A stretch of DNA of 18,259 bases from [Eubacterium] saphenum (GTDB lineage: Bacteria > Bacillota > Clostridia > Oscillospirales > Ruminococcaceae), in the NCBI GenBank assembly GCA_004554555.1, contig SFLN01000026.1:1-18259 (forward strand), written 5' to 3'. Positions 1 through 7,888 of the stretch are shown piece after piece. The position numbers were made by a program, and so were the translations under genes. The first letter of the stretch is position 1. Every line of letters starts with the position of its first letter. The notes beneath the pieces are model-generated. The model was given only the letters and a program-made list of their open reading frames with translations. It was not told the origin of the DNA and did not search any database.

Positions 1-32
1 TTACCATTTGTCTTTTTAAAAAATACACCCAT
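1..32 (-). CDS. Start of an unknown divergent gene, cut by the window edge
   Basis: Only the first ten codons (MGVFFKKTNG) are inside the window, reading leftwards from an ATG at 32-30. The call rests on position: a TGAGGG ribosome site lies at 40-45, seven to eight bases before the ATG, and a minus-strand promoter lies at 71-99. No function can be given from ten residues. Because it diverges from the six-gene operon starting at 229, it could be a regulator of that operon or an unrelated neighbour. Confidence 0.5.
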   Translation of the reverse strand, partial: MGVFFKKTNG

Positions 33-70
33 ATAAATACCCTCACAACTTTCGATTTTTCGTTGAGTTC

Positions 71-99
71 ATTATACCACAATCCCCCAAAAATTGCAA
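71..99 (-). promoter_or_regulatory. Sigma-A-like promoter for the left-edge gene
   Basis: On the minus strand there is a perfect TATAAT at 76-71 and a weaker TTGCAA -35 box at 99-94, separated by 17 bases. Transcription would start near 64, about 30 bases before the ATG at 32. A small AT palindrome (AAAATT-ctcca-AATTTT, 101-117) sits just upstream and could be an operator. Confidence 0.55.
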
Positions 100-146
100 C
101 AAAATTCTCCAAATTTTCTGCGTTGATATCGTGGAAATGAATGCCG

Positions 147-177
147 CTTTTTCACGGTTATTGACAAGTGGAAAAAG
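147..177. promoter_or_regulatory. Possible operator flanking the -35 box of the operon promoter
   Basis: CTTTTTCAC at 147-155 and GTGGAAAAAG at 168-177 form an imperfect inverted repeat (one extra G in the right arm) around the TTGACA box. A further GTGGAAA copy lies at 131-137. This is consistent with a repressor site but may be chance in an AT-rich leader. Confidence 0.3.
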
Positions 178-189
178 TTGGTGTATAAT
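161..189 (+). promoter_or_regulatory. Strong sigma-A promoter of the SWIM/MoxR/VWA operon
   Basis: Consensus TTGACA at 161-166, exactly 17 bases of spacer, and consensus TATAAT at 184-189. The expected transcript start is near 196, giving a leader of about 33 bases before the ATG at 229. No other good promoter was noticed between the six genes, so this one probably drives the whole cluster. Such a consensus promoter usually implies high basal activity unless repressed. Confidence 0.85.
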
Positions 190-228
190 GGAAGAAAGCA
201 TTTTTTTCCCAAATGAAAGGATAAAATT

Positions 229-1650
229 ATGTCAACAGTCGAAGTTATTACGGAAGAGCTGGTTCGCTCTCTCGCGCCAAACCCCGCTGCGTTCTCAAAC
301 GCGCAGAAAATTTCCCGAAGCGGCGACTTTTCGGGGCTGTCCGTAACCGCCGATAAAACGCTCATTTTCGGTGAGTGCAAGGGCAGCGGCAAGAACCCCT
401 ACCGCACCTCCGCGGATTTTTCCGGCGAGTCGCCCGTCTGCCGATGCTCCTGTCCGAGCAGACAGTTTCCGTGCAAACACGCGCTTGCGCTGATGCTCGA
501 ATACACTTCGGGCAAGTCTTTTGTTCAAGCCGAAGCACCCGAGGACGTTGCCGCGAAACGCGAGAAGATTGCCAAAAAAGCCGAGAAGGCAGCTTCCGGT
601 GAAGCAAAGCCTGCTCCCAAGCAGAACAAAGCCGCTGCCGCGAAAAAGCTCCAAAAGCAAGCCGAGGGACTTGACCTCGCGGAGCAGTTCGTGAACGATG
701 TGTTCAGCCGCGGCGTCTCTTCGATAAACAGGACGAGCGCGGCGCAGTACCGGTCGCTTGCAAAGCAGCTCGGTGACTTCTACCTGCCCGAGCCGATGAC
801 GATTGTACTGGACATCGTGACCGCCGCCGAAGCTCTTTCCGCTGAACCAAACGACGCGGAAGCAGCACGGCTGGTTACGCTTTGCACGAAGCTCAGTTCA
901 ACGATAAAAAAGAGCCGCTTGTACATAAACGAAAAGCTCGAAAGCGGCGAGGTGCTCCCCGAGGACAGCCTGCTTTACGAAGCGATGGGCGGCGTGTGGA
1001 AGCTCACGCAGCTCAAGGAAATCGGTCTGTTTAAGGAAAACGCGCGGATTATGCAGCTCTCGTTCACGACGCTTTTTGACAGCGCTCACGCCGCCTACGT
1101 TGACACGAGTTATTGGCTTGACCTGGACAGCGGAGAAATCTCCAAAACCGAAAATATCCGCCCGCTGAAGGCGCTCAAACACTTGACGGCAGCCGACAGC
1201 GCATTTGGTGTGTACAGCGTGCCCGAGCTTTACCGCTACCCCGGCGGCTTGAACAGGCGTATCCGCTGGGAAAGCGCGACAACCGCCGAGGCGCGTTCCG
1301 AGGACTACGAAAGGGTGGTTTCGCTTGCCGAGCCGAGCCTTGCCGACGCGGTGAAGAAAGCCAAAAACGAGCTGAAAAACACGCTCTCCGATGAAGCGGC
1401 AGCGGTGCTAGTGCCGTTTGATTTCATCGGTTTTGCGGAGGACGGTCACGGCGTGCTGAAAAACGCAGAGGAAAGCATTTCGCTTTGTGAAACGGCAAAC
1501 TATCCTAATGTGATAAACGTGCTGAGGATTGCGAAAATTCCGCATAAGGGCGCGGTTCTCGGCGAACTTTTCTACAACGCGGACGAGCGCAGAATTTATC
1601 TTTGCCCGCTGTCCGTGGTATCGGCTGACGGCGCGACAAGATTGGTTTAA
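229..1650 (+). CDS. SWIM zinc-finger protein
   Basis: This 473-residue protein has a SWIM zinc-binding motif, CxCx6CxH, at Cys73, Cys75, Cys82 and His84, with one more cysteine at 71. SWIM domains bind DNA, RNA or proteins, so it is probably the targeting or binding subunit of the operon's complex. After the finger comes a Lys/Ala/Glu-rich stretch (about residues 101-150) that looks like a flexible or helical linker. The remaining 320 residues are mostly helical, with no domain I can name. The ATG at 229 is chosen because AAAGG (216-220) precedes it and it fits the promoter at 161-189. It is the first gene of the operon, and the next gene starts 11 bases after its stop. No signal peptide is seen, so it should be cytoplasmic. 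The SWIM assignment is firm; the molecular role is inferred. Confidence 0.88.
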   Translation: MSTVEVITEELVRSLAPNPAAFSNAQKISRSGDFSGLSVTADKTLIFGECKGSGKNPYRTSADFSGESPVCRCSCPSRQFPCKHALALMLEYTSGKSFVQAEAPEDVAAKREKIAKKAEKAASGEAKPAPKQNKAAAAKKLQKQAEGLDLAEQFVNDVFSRGVSSINRTSAAQYRSLAKQLGDFYLPEPMTIVLDIVTAAEALSAEPNDAEAARLVTLCTKLSSTIKKSRLYINEKLESGEVLPEDSLLYEAMGGVWKLTQLKEIGLFKENARIMQLSFTTLFDSAHAAYVDTSYWLDLDSGEISKTENIRPLKALKHLTAADSAFGVYSVPELYRYPGGLNRRIRWESATTAEARSEDYERVVSLAEPSLADAVKKAKNELKNTLSDEAAAVLVPFDFIGFAEDGHGVLKNAEESISLCETANYPNVINVLRIAKIPHKGAVLGELFYNADERRIYLCPLSVVSADGATRLV

Positions 1651-1661
1651 GGGGGAGATTT

Positions 1662-3581
1662 ATGGATATTTCAAAATTCTACGAGCTGCGAGAACGGCTC
1701 TACAACACCGCTGCGGCGGGCTGTATGACGGTATCCGAGGATTTTCGCCTGAAACGCGCTGTTGATGATTTCAAGCTGCTTGGCGAGGCAAACAAGGCTT
1801 TCGCGAAGCTGTTGGCGCTGTGTGAAAAGCTGTTGGCGGCGGAGAAGCCCGAGAGCGTTATCGCTGATTGTATCGCGCTTTGCGACGCTCTCGCGGTAAC
1901 GCAGGGCGCTTTCGCCGACAATTCCGCGGCAGCGCGCGCCGACGGTGTTTACCCGACAGCCGAAAAGCCCGCCTCCGCGATTTCTGCGATAACCGCGATG
2001 ATTTCAAAGAGCGACACCGATTTGTGGAAGCTCTCCGATGAGTACAGGGACACGCTTCGCGACCCGCGCGTGATTTCGGTGTTTATCGGCGAGCTTGAAA
2101 CGGGAAAGTTCAACGAGAATTTCCGGATTTTCTGCGAGATTATGTGCGAGGTCTGCGGGAAGGGACTTGTGCCCGCGCTGAAAGCCTCGGTCAAGGACAC
2201 GGGCAGGCAGCTCAAATATATCGCAAGGCTCACCGGTGACGAGGAAAACGAGTATTTCCGCGCGCTTGCGACTGACGAGAGTATGCCCGAAAAAGTGCGT
2301 ATTGAAGCGATTTCGGCGCTGCCCTGTTCAGCGGAAAACGGCGCGCTTCTCGCCGAAATCTTCAACACTAGCAAGGGCAAAATCAAGGACGCGGCGCTGC
2401 TCACGATGGCGGAAATGAACGCGCCCGAGGCTGAACCGATTTTTGAGAAGCTGCTGCAAAAGTACAAGAAAAATCTTGCGGGAGCGGTCGCGGCTTCGAG
2501 CAGTAAGGCTTGCACGGAATTTGTGAGAAAGCACCTGCTCGGTCTGCTTGATACCGCAAAGAAAGCCGATAACGACAAGGCGCGGACGGAAGCAGGAATA
2601 GAATTAGTGACCGCCGCGACAACGCTTCTCCAAAACAAAACTGATTTGGACGATGTACTTCTGGAGCTTTCCTCTCACCCCGAGTTCTCGGTTAACGTCA
2701 ACCCCAAAAACAGCTGCATTGCCGCTCTCATGCACGGAATGACGGGCAAACACGGCGCCTCTGTCTGTGCGCAGATTAACCGATTGTACGCGAAAGCGCC
2801 CGATATTTTCTACCGCCCTAAGGCTTTCGCGGATTTCCTCGAGCACCCCGAAAAAGAGCCTGTTGTACTGAACGAGCAGTTCAACCGCACCGATTTTCTC
2901 GGCTCGCTTTCATATGTTCCGTTGCTTGGCGGTTATTATTTCACGCAAAACCCGTATTTCAACAGCTCGCTGCTTCCGCTCACCCCGCTTTGTAAAAGGC
3001 TTCCCGAGTGGATTGTACAGCACATTTGCAAGGTCGGCGATAAAATGGAAAATCTTTTCCGACAGCTTGACGCGCCGAAGAGATTACAAATGCGATTAAA
3101 CGCTCAAAAACTCGGCTATAAGGGAGACGCAAAAGGGGACGAGCTTTCCGCTGCGAACAGGACAGCGGACAATACCATAAATATGATTTCGAGCGTTATC
3201 CGCAGAAGCCTTCTCCCGAACTGCTCCCCCGAGGATTGCGAGCGGATTAGAGCGGCGGGAACTTACTTTGCGAAAAAGTGTATGAACTCGTTCGGAGGGT
3301 ACGGCGCAATTGCGCTGATAGAGCAAATGAACTGCGAGATGTCGAACGCAGAATATGCAGAAATGCTGAACACCTTTACCATAAATTCTCTGAAAGTAAA
3401 TAACGCTGCCGAAAGACAGCTTCTGTTTTTGTATGAAAAACACTTGCCGTCCGATGAAGTTGTCAGTGCGATGGAAAATCTGCTTGCGCGTGTTGAAAAG
3501 CTGCGCGGCGATGTTGACGGCAAGGCGATAGACGACCAGATAATTCTGATAAACACAAGAATTAAAATGCATAAAGAATAA
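1662..3581 (+). CDS. Alpha-helical (HEAT-like) scaffold protein of the MoxR/VWA cluster
   Basis: This 639-residue protein is almost entirely helical. Its central part (about residues 180-290) reads like HEAT repeats: pairs of amphipathic helices with alanine- and leucine-rich spacing, as in the stretches around VRIEAISAL and IKDAALLTMAEM. HEAT-type solenoids usually act as protein-binding scaffolds. No catalytic motif, signal peptide or membrane segment is visible. A strong GGGGGAG ribosome site (1651-1656) precedes the ATG. In clusters I recall with the same SWIM, MoxR, DUF5682 and VWA genes, a protein of similar size occupies this slot (annotated DUF5691 or HEAT-repeat), but I cannot confirm membership. 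Likely role: an adaptor holding the ATPase, VWA or SWIM proteins together (inference). Confidence 0.8.
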   Translation: MDISKFYELRERLYNTAAAGCMTVSEDFRLKRAVDDFKLLGEANKAFAKLLALCEKLLAAEKPESVIADCIALCDALAVTQGAFADNSAAARADGVYPTAEKPASAISAITAMISKSDTDLWKLSDEYRDTLRDPRVISVFIGELETGKFNENFRIFCEIMCEVCGKGLVPALKASVKDTGRQLKYIARLTGDEENEYFRALATDESMPEKVRIEAISALPCSAENGALLAEIFNTSKGKIKDAALLTMAEMNAPEAEPIFEKLLQKYKKNLAGAVAASSSKACTEFVRKHLLGLLDTAKKADNDKARTEAGIELVTAATTLLQNKTDLDDVLLELSSHPEFSVNVNPKNSCIAALMHGMTGKHGASVCAQINRLYAKAPDIFYRPKAFADFLEHPEKEPVVLNEQFNRTDFLGSLSYVPLLGGYYFTQNPYFNSSLLPLTPLCKRLPEWIVQHICKVGDKMENLFRQLDAPKRLQMRLNAQKLGYKGDAKGDELSAANRTADNTINMISSVIRRSLLPNCSPEDCERIRAAGTYFAKKCMNSFGGYGAIALIEQMNCEMSNAEYAEMLNTFTINSLKVNNAAERQLLFLYEKHLPSDEVVSAMENLLARVEKLRGDVDGKAIDDQIILINTRIKMHKE

Positions 3582-3593
3582 GAGGTAACGAAA

Positions 3594-4676
3594 ATGTCCG
3601 AAATTTTAAGACTCCCCGCCGAAGCGCTTTATAAGCCTGAGCTTGACGCTCTTATCGCAAACGAAACGAACCCCGTTCCTGCGGGCTGGAAGATGTCGCC
3701 GAAGTCCGTTCTCACCTATATATGCGGCGGCAAGGCGGGAAAAACCGAGATTACGCCGAAATATATGGGAGACAAGCGGCTTGTCGAAATCTGCATAGCA
3801 ACGCTGCTCACAGACCGCGCGCTGCTCCTTATCGGCGAGCCGGGCACAGCGAAATCGTGGCTTTCCGAGCACCTCGCGGCGGCGATAAACGGAAAGTCCT
3901 CGCAGGTTATTCAAGGTACTGCGGGAACAACGGAAGAGCAAATCCGTTATTCGTGGAACTACGCGATGCTTTTGGCGCAGGGACCTTCGTTCAACTCACT
4001 GGTGAAATCGCCCGTTTACACCGCGATGGAAACCGGCACAATCTGCCGCTTTGAGGAAATTTCGCGCTGCGCAAGTGAGGTTCAGGACGCGCTGATTTCG
4101 ATTTTGTCCGAGAAGCGCATCTCAATCCCCGAGCTTTCCGAGGAAGTTCCCGCGCAGAAGGGCTTTACGATAATCGCAACCGCGAACACCCGCGACAAGG
4201 GTGTAAACGAGATGTCGTCAGCGTTGAAGAGGCGTTTCAATATTGTGGTTTTGCCGACACCCGCGGATATCGACACGGAAATCGATATTGTGACAACCCG
4301 CGTTAAACAGCTCTCGAGCGGCTTCGGGCTGAACGCGGAAATCCCCGACAGGAGCACGGTTGAGCGCGTTGTGACAATCTTCCGTGAGCTTCGCGCGGGG
4401 CAGACGCTTGACGGTCAGCAAAAGCTGAAGCCGACAACGGGCGTGCTGTCCTCTGCGGAGGAAATCTCGCTTTTGGTGAATTCAATGGCGCTTGCGGGCA
4501 GCTTCGGCAGCGGCAAAGTAACCGACGCTGAACTCGCCGCAGCGCTTCAGGGCGCGATTGTCAAGGATGACGCAAAGGACAAGGCGGCTTGGATGGAGTA
4601 CCTCGAAAACGTGATGAGAAAGCGCGGGAAAGCGTTTTCGGGGTTGTACGCCGAGTGCACGGAGCGTAACGTATAA
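3594..4676 (+). CDS. MoxR-type AAA+ ATPase
   Basis: This 360-residue protein is of normal length for a MoxR ATPase. Visible elements are Walker A GEPGTAKS (residues 81-88, Lys87), a Walker B region at 149-156 (ICRFEEIS), a following VQDALISILSEKR segment typical of MoxR (163-175), sensor 1 in ATANTR (Asn198), and arginine-finger candidates in KRRFN (Arg213/214). The usual Walker B Asp-Glu is Glu-Glu here (154-155). I recall the same EE in MoxR proteins of similar clusters, so it is probably a family trait rather than decay. MoxR proteins form rings that remodel target proteins, commonly with a VWA partner (RavA/ViaA, NorQ/NorD, CbbQ/CbbO). The VWA protein three genes downstream is the expected partner. 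The gene follows the preceding stop by 12 bases, and its TAA overlaps the next ATG by one base, suggesting translational coupling. Confidence 0.93.
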   Translation: MSEILRLPAEALYKPELDALIANETNPVPAGWKMSPKSVLTYICGGKAGKTEITPKYMGDKRLVEICIATLLTDRALLLIGEPGTAKSWLSEHLAAAINGKSSQVIQGTAGTTEEQIRYSWNYAMLLAQGPSFNSLVKSPVYTAMETGTICRFEEISRCASEVQDALISILSEKRISIPELSEEVPAQKGFTIIATANTRDKGVNEMSSALKRRFNIVVLPTPADIDTEIDIVTTRVKQLSSGFGLNAEIPDRSTVERVVTIFRELRAGQTLDGQQKLKPTTGVLSSAEEISLLVNSMALAGSFGSGKVTDAELAAALQGAIVKDDAKDKAAWMEYLENVMRKRGKAFSGLYAECTERNV

Positions 4677-6916
4677 TGGCACATTATTTTGGTGTAAGAC
4701 ACTTTTCGCCGGCTTGCGCGTTTTATATGCGGGATTTTCTCGACCGCGTAAAGCCGCAGCTGGTGCTTATCGAAGGACCGTCCGATTTGTCGGGACTTAT
4801 CGAACAGCTTTGCGCGGAGGAGGCGGTGCTCCCCGCGGCAATTCTCGCGTACACGGAAAGTCCGCCCGTGAGAACGGTTTTGTACCCGTTTGCGGAGTTT
4901 TCACCCGAGTATCAAGCGATATTGTGGGCAAGGAAAAACGGCGCGGAGGTGCGGTTTTGCGACTTGCCGAGCGGGTGTGCGCTTGAATATTACGCGCGGC
5001 AAAACGCTCCCGAAAACGAGCCCGACCCCGAGGAGCGCGAGTCGGTCTACGAGCGGATTGAGCAAATGACGGGACTGGACAACGACACGTTTTGGGAGTA
5101 CAATTTCGAGCAAGCGGAGAGCTTGGACGAGCTGTTGGCGGCTGTCGGCGAATACGGCAGAGGACTGCGTGAATTTTCGCCCGATGACGAGCACAACGCG
5201 CTGCGCGAGGCGTATATGCGAAGGGTTATCCACGAAGCGGAGCAAAGCGTTCCCACCGAGAAAATTTGCGTGATAACGGGCGCGTTCCACACGGACGGTC
5301 TGGACGGAGTGCCGTTTTCGGAGGAAGACGAGCGGCTCACCGAGAATATCCCCGCGCAAAAATCCCTGTCAACGCTGATGCCGTACTCGTATTACCGCTT
5401 GTCGCGGCGCTCGGGGTACGGCGCGGGGAGCAGGGCGCCGGGATTTTACGAGATTTTGTGGAACAACCGACTTTGCGGTAAACAACAGGCTGCCGCTGAA
5501 TACCTCGCGCGTATCGCCGAGGAGCAGCGAAAGCGTGGATTTTCGGCTTCATCGGCGGAGGTTATCGAGGCGCTAAGGCTTGCCGAAACTCTTGCCGAAA
5601 TGCGCGGCGGGAAACAGCCGAGCCTTGCGGATTTGCGGGACGCGGCGGTTACTTGTATGGGACACGGCAGCTTCGGCGAAATCAGCGTTTCCTGCGCGGA
5701 TATCGAGATTGGCGCGAAAATCGGCTCGCTGCCCGAAGGGAGCGTTTCAACGTCGGTTCAACAGGATTTTCTGCGGCAGCTCGCGGAGCTGAAACTCGAG
5801 CGTTACCGCACGGCGACTGCGGAGGAGCTGAAGCTTGATTTACGCGAAAATCTGCGCGTAAAGAGCGAGAAATCCGCGTTCCTTGACCTCAACCGTTCGT
5901 TTTTGCTGCATCGGCTGCGGGTGCTGGACATCGGCTTCGGCGCGCTTCAAAACAACACCTCCGACAACGAGCACACGGAAATCTGGCTTCTTCGCTGGAC
6001 TCCCGAGTGCGAAATTCGACTTGTTGAATTCTCGCTTATCGGCGGCGACACGATTGAACAGGCGTGCGCGCTGCGGCTTGCCGAGCTGCTTTATTCGGCG
6101 GAGAGCCTGCCCGCTGCCGCGAAGGTCCTCGGGGACGCGTTTTTGTGCGGGATAACGGGCGCGGTGAAAACGGCGGTTCTGGCGGTGCAGAAGCTGGCGG
6201 CGGACTGCGTTTCGGCAGTGGACTGCGGCAAAACGATAGGCACGCTCTCCGCGATAATCCGTTTCGGGAGCCTGCGAAAACTCGACACCGAGCCGCTTGC
6301 GGAGCTGTTGCAGCAGCTTTTCCTGCGGTTTTGCCTGTCGCTTATGGGTGAAAGCGTGTGCGATGAAAACGCGGCGCACGAGCTTATGAGCGCGATTTCC
6401 TCGGTAAACGACGCGGCTCTCTCGCACACCGAGCTTTCGGAGGAACGCTTGCTGCGGCTGCTGGCGGAGCTTGCGGACAGCGATATGGCAAGCCCGCTGC
6501 TCTCGGGATTTGCGTGCGCGGTGCTCACGGAAAGGGGAAAACTGCCCGCGGAGAAGCTGTCGGAGCTTATCAGCCGACGCTTGTCCAAAGGCACGCCGCC
6601 CGCCGAGGGAGCGCTGTGGTTCGAGGGACTTGCGGCGAAAAACCGCCGCGCGCTGATTGCAAGGCTGTCGCTCTGGGAGAAGCTTTGCGCGTTCATCGCG
6701 GAGCTTTCCGACGAGGAATTCAAGCCCGCTCTCGTGTGCCTTCGGAGAACATTTTCGGTGTTCTCGCCGAGCGAAAAAGCCGATATCGCGGAGAACATCG
6801 GCGAGGTGCTCGGGATATCGGCGCAGGCTGCCGCTGAGATAATCGCAGCGCCGATGACCGCCGAGGAGCAGGAAACTATAAGCGGGCTGGACGATTTCGA
6901 TTTTGATGAGATTTAG
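4676..6916 (+). CDS. DUF5682-like protein with a possible TraB/EreA/ChaN-type hydrolase domain
   Basis: This is a 746-residue cytoplasmic protein. The first 215 residues carry GVRHFSP (6-12, His9), LVLIEGPSD (29-37, Glu33), FCDLP (94-98) and ITGAFHTDG (200-208, His205), plus arginines in a helix near 177-183. This His...Glu...GxxH layout resembles the TraB/EreA/ChaN-like fold, whose members are metal-dependent or acid-base hydrolases. The match is by eye only. The overall pattern agrees with the DUF5682 family as I remember it, a regular neighbour of MoxR and VWA genes. The C-terminal 500 residues are helical, leucine- and alanine-rich, and without a recognisable motif. The ATG overlaps the MoxR stop, and the TAG stop overlaps the AGGAG ribosome site of the next gene. 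It may be the catalytic effector of the system (inference). Confidence 0.8.
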   Translation: MAHYFGVRHFSPACAFYMRDFLDRVKPQLVLIEGPSDLSGLIEQLCAEEAVLPAAILAYTESPPVRTVLYPFAEFSPEYQAILWARKNGAEVRFCDLPSGCALEYYARQNAPENEPDPEERESVYERIEQMTGLDNDTFWEYNFEQAESLDELLAAVGEYGRGLREFSPDDEHNALREAYMRRVIHEAEQSVPTEKICVITGAFHTDGLDGVPFSEEDERLTENIPAQKSLSTLMPYSYYRLSRRSGYGAGSRAPGFYEILWNNRLCGKQQAAAEYLARIAEEQRKRGFSASSAEVIEALRLAETLAEMRGGKQPSLADLRDAAVTCMGHGSFGEISVSCADIEIGAKIGSLPEGSVSTSVQQDFLRQLAELKLERYRTATAEELKLDLRENLRVKSEKSAFLDLNRSFLLHRLRVLDIGFGALQNNTSDNEHTEIWLLRWTPECEIRLVEFSLIGGDTIEQACALRLAELLYSAESLPAAAKVLGDAFLCGITGAVKTAVLAVQKLAADCVSAVDCGKTIGTLSAIIRFGSLRKLDTEPLAELLQQLFLRFCLSLMGESVCDENAAHELMSAISSVNDAALSHTELSEERLLRLLAELADSDMASPLLSGFACAVLTERGKLPAEKLSELISRRLSKGTPPAEGALWFEGLAAKNRRALIARLSLWEKLCAFIAELSDEEFKPALVCLRRTFSVFSPSEKADIAENIGEVLGISAQAAAEIIAAPMTAEEQETISGLDDFDFDEI

Positions 6917-6924
6917 GAGAAAAA

Positions 6925-7878
6925 ATGCTTACACTTGGTAAATACAAATTCAATCTGGACGAGGGTTCGCCCGAAAACCGCCTGTACCTTTGCACCGATG
7001 AAAACGGCAAAAAAGCGTGGAATGTCGAGCTGCATTTTGCCGAGGGCGAATACGGCGGCGAAACGGTTTGCCCGACAATAATCCTCGGCTACATAAAAAC
7101 CGAAAAGCAAACGCCCGACGAGCTGAAAAACGAGAGCTTCAAGGCAAATTCAATCGAGGAGTGCGAGGAGCGCGAGGACGAGTTTTACATTTTCGAGCAC
7201 GAGCCGATGTTTAAATATAATGTCAAGATAGCGGATTTTCGGGACGGGAAAGCGCTTGTTTGCTGCTCGGGAACAGCAGTTGAGGACGGCTACGCGGATA
7301 AGCCGAAAAAGGTGAAATTCGCGTTTGATGAGTGGGTGACGGTCTCGGAAATGTCGGTGAACGAGGATTTTTCCGATGATGTTGATGAGCAAACAGCTGC
7401 GCCTGTTGACGGGAAATCGGTCGGATTTATCGCAAACGGCGGCGCAAATCCCGAAGACCTCGAAATATCCGAGCAGCTCGCGGGTTTCACATTCCCCGAG
7501 GATTTGCGGAAATTTTTGCTTGAGCAAAACGGCGCTAACCCCGAAATCACGGAAAACCACATCGTTCTTCCCGCCGTAAAGGAAAAGCTCGGCGTCCGCT
7601 TTCTCTACGGGATTACGCAGATAAGCGGCACGGATGCAAGCCACTTTATCCCCAAAGAACTGAAGGACCGCAGGCTTTTTATCCCCGAGCAGATGGTGCC
7701 CGTGGCGGGAGAAAAACGCGGGCTTTGCTGGATATGCTATTCAAATATGGAGAAGTACAAGGGCGTTTACGCGGTGGACAGAATGCTGAAGCTCAAGGAG
7801 TCTAAGCGCGACAGCTGCATTTATAAAATCGCGGACACCTTTACGGAGTTTTTGACCAAAATTGTTGCCGATGAATAA
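6925..7878 (+). CDS. Two-domain protein with a C-terminal SUKH (SMI1/KNR4)-like domain
   Basis: This protein has 317 residues. The N-terminal part (1-140) is beta-rich and acidic and I do not recognise it. An acidic linker follows (about 146-160). Residues 180-313 look like a SUKH/SMI1-KNR4 domain: an opening helix ending FPEDLRKFLLEQNGANP (189-205), a central strand LFIPEQMVPVA (251-261) leading to GLCWICYSN and VYAVD (281-285), and a closing helix YKIADTFTEFLTKI (300-313). SUKH proteins are best known as immunity or protein-binding modules in toxin and conflict systems. The ribosome site AGGAGA (6915-6920) overlaps the upstream stop. The gene sits between the DUF5682-like and VWA genes and is co-transcribed with them. 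The SUKH call is moderately secure; the role (substrate adaptor or inhibitor) is guesswork. Confidence 0.72.
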   Translation: MLTLGKYKFNLDEGSPENRLYLCTDENGKKAWNVELHFAEGEYGGETVCPTIILGYIKTEKQTPDELKNESFKANSIEECEEREDEFYIFEHEPMFKYNVKIADFRDGKALVCCSGTAVEDGYADKPKKVKFAFDEWVTVSEMSVNEDFSDDVDEQTAAPVDGKSVGFIANGGANPEDLEISEQLAGFTFPEDLRKFLLEQNGANPEITENHIVLPAVKEKLGVRFLYGITQISGTDASHFIPKELKDRRLFIPEQMVPVAGEKRGLCWICYSNMEKYKGVYAVDRMLKLKESKRDSCIYKIADTFTEFLTKIVADE

Positions 7879-7888
7879 CGGAGAAACT

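Noticed and set aside
1949..2638. 229-codon minus-strand frame in the HEAT-like gene
   Set aside because: Serine-rich shadow frame with no start signals, opposite a continuous operon gene.
7862..7888. Earlier TTG/ATG starts for the VWA gene
   Set aside because: They lack a ribosome site and overlap the previous gene's end. ATG 7889 has GGAG at the right distance.
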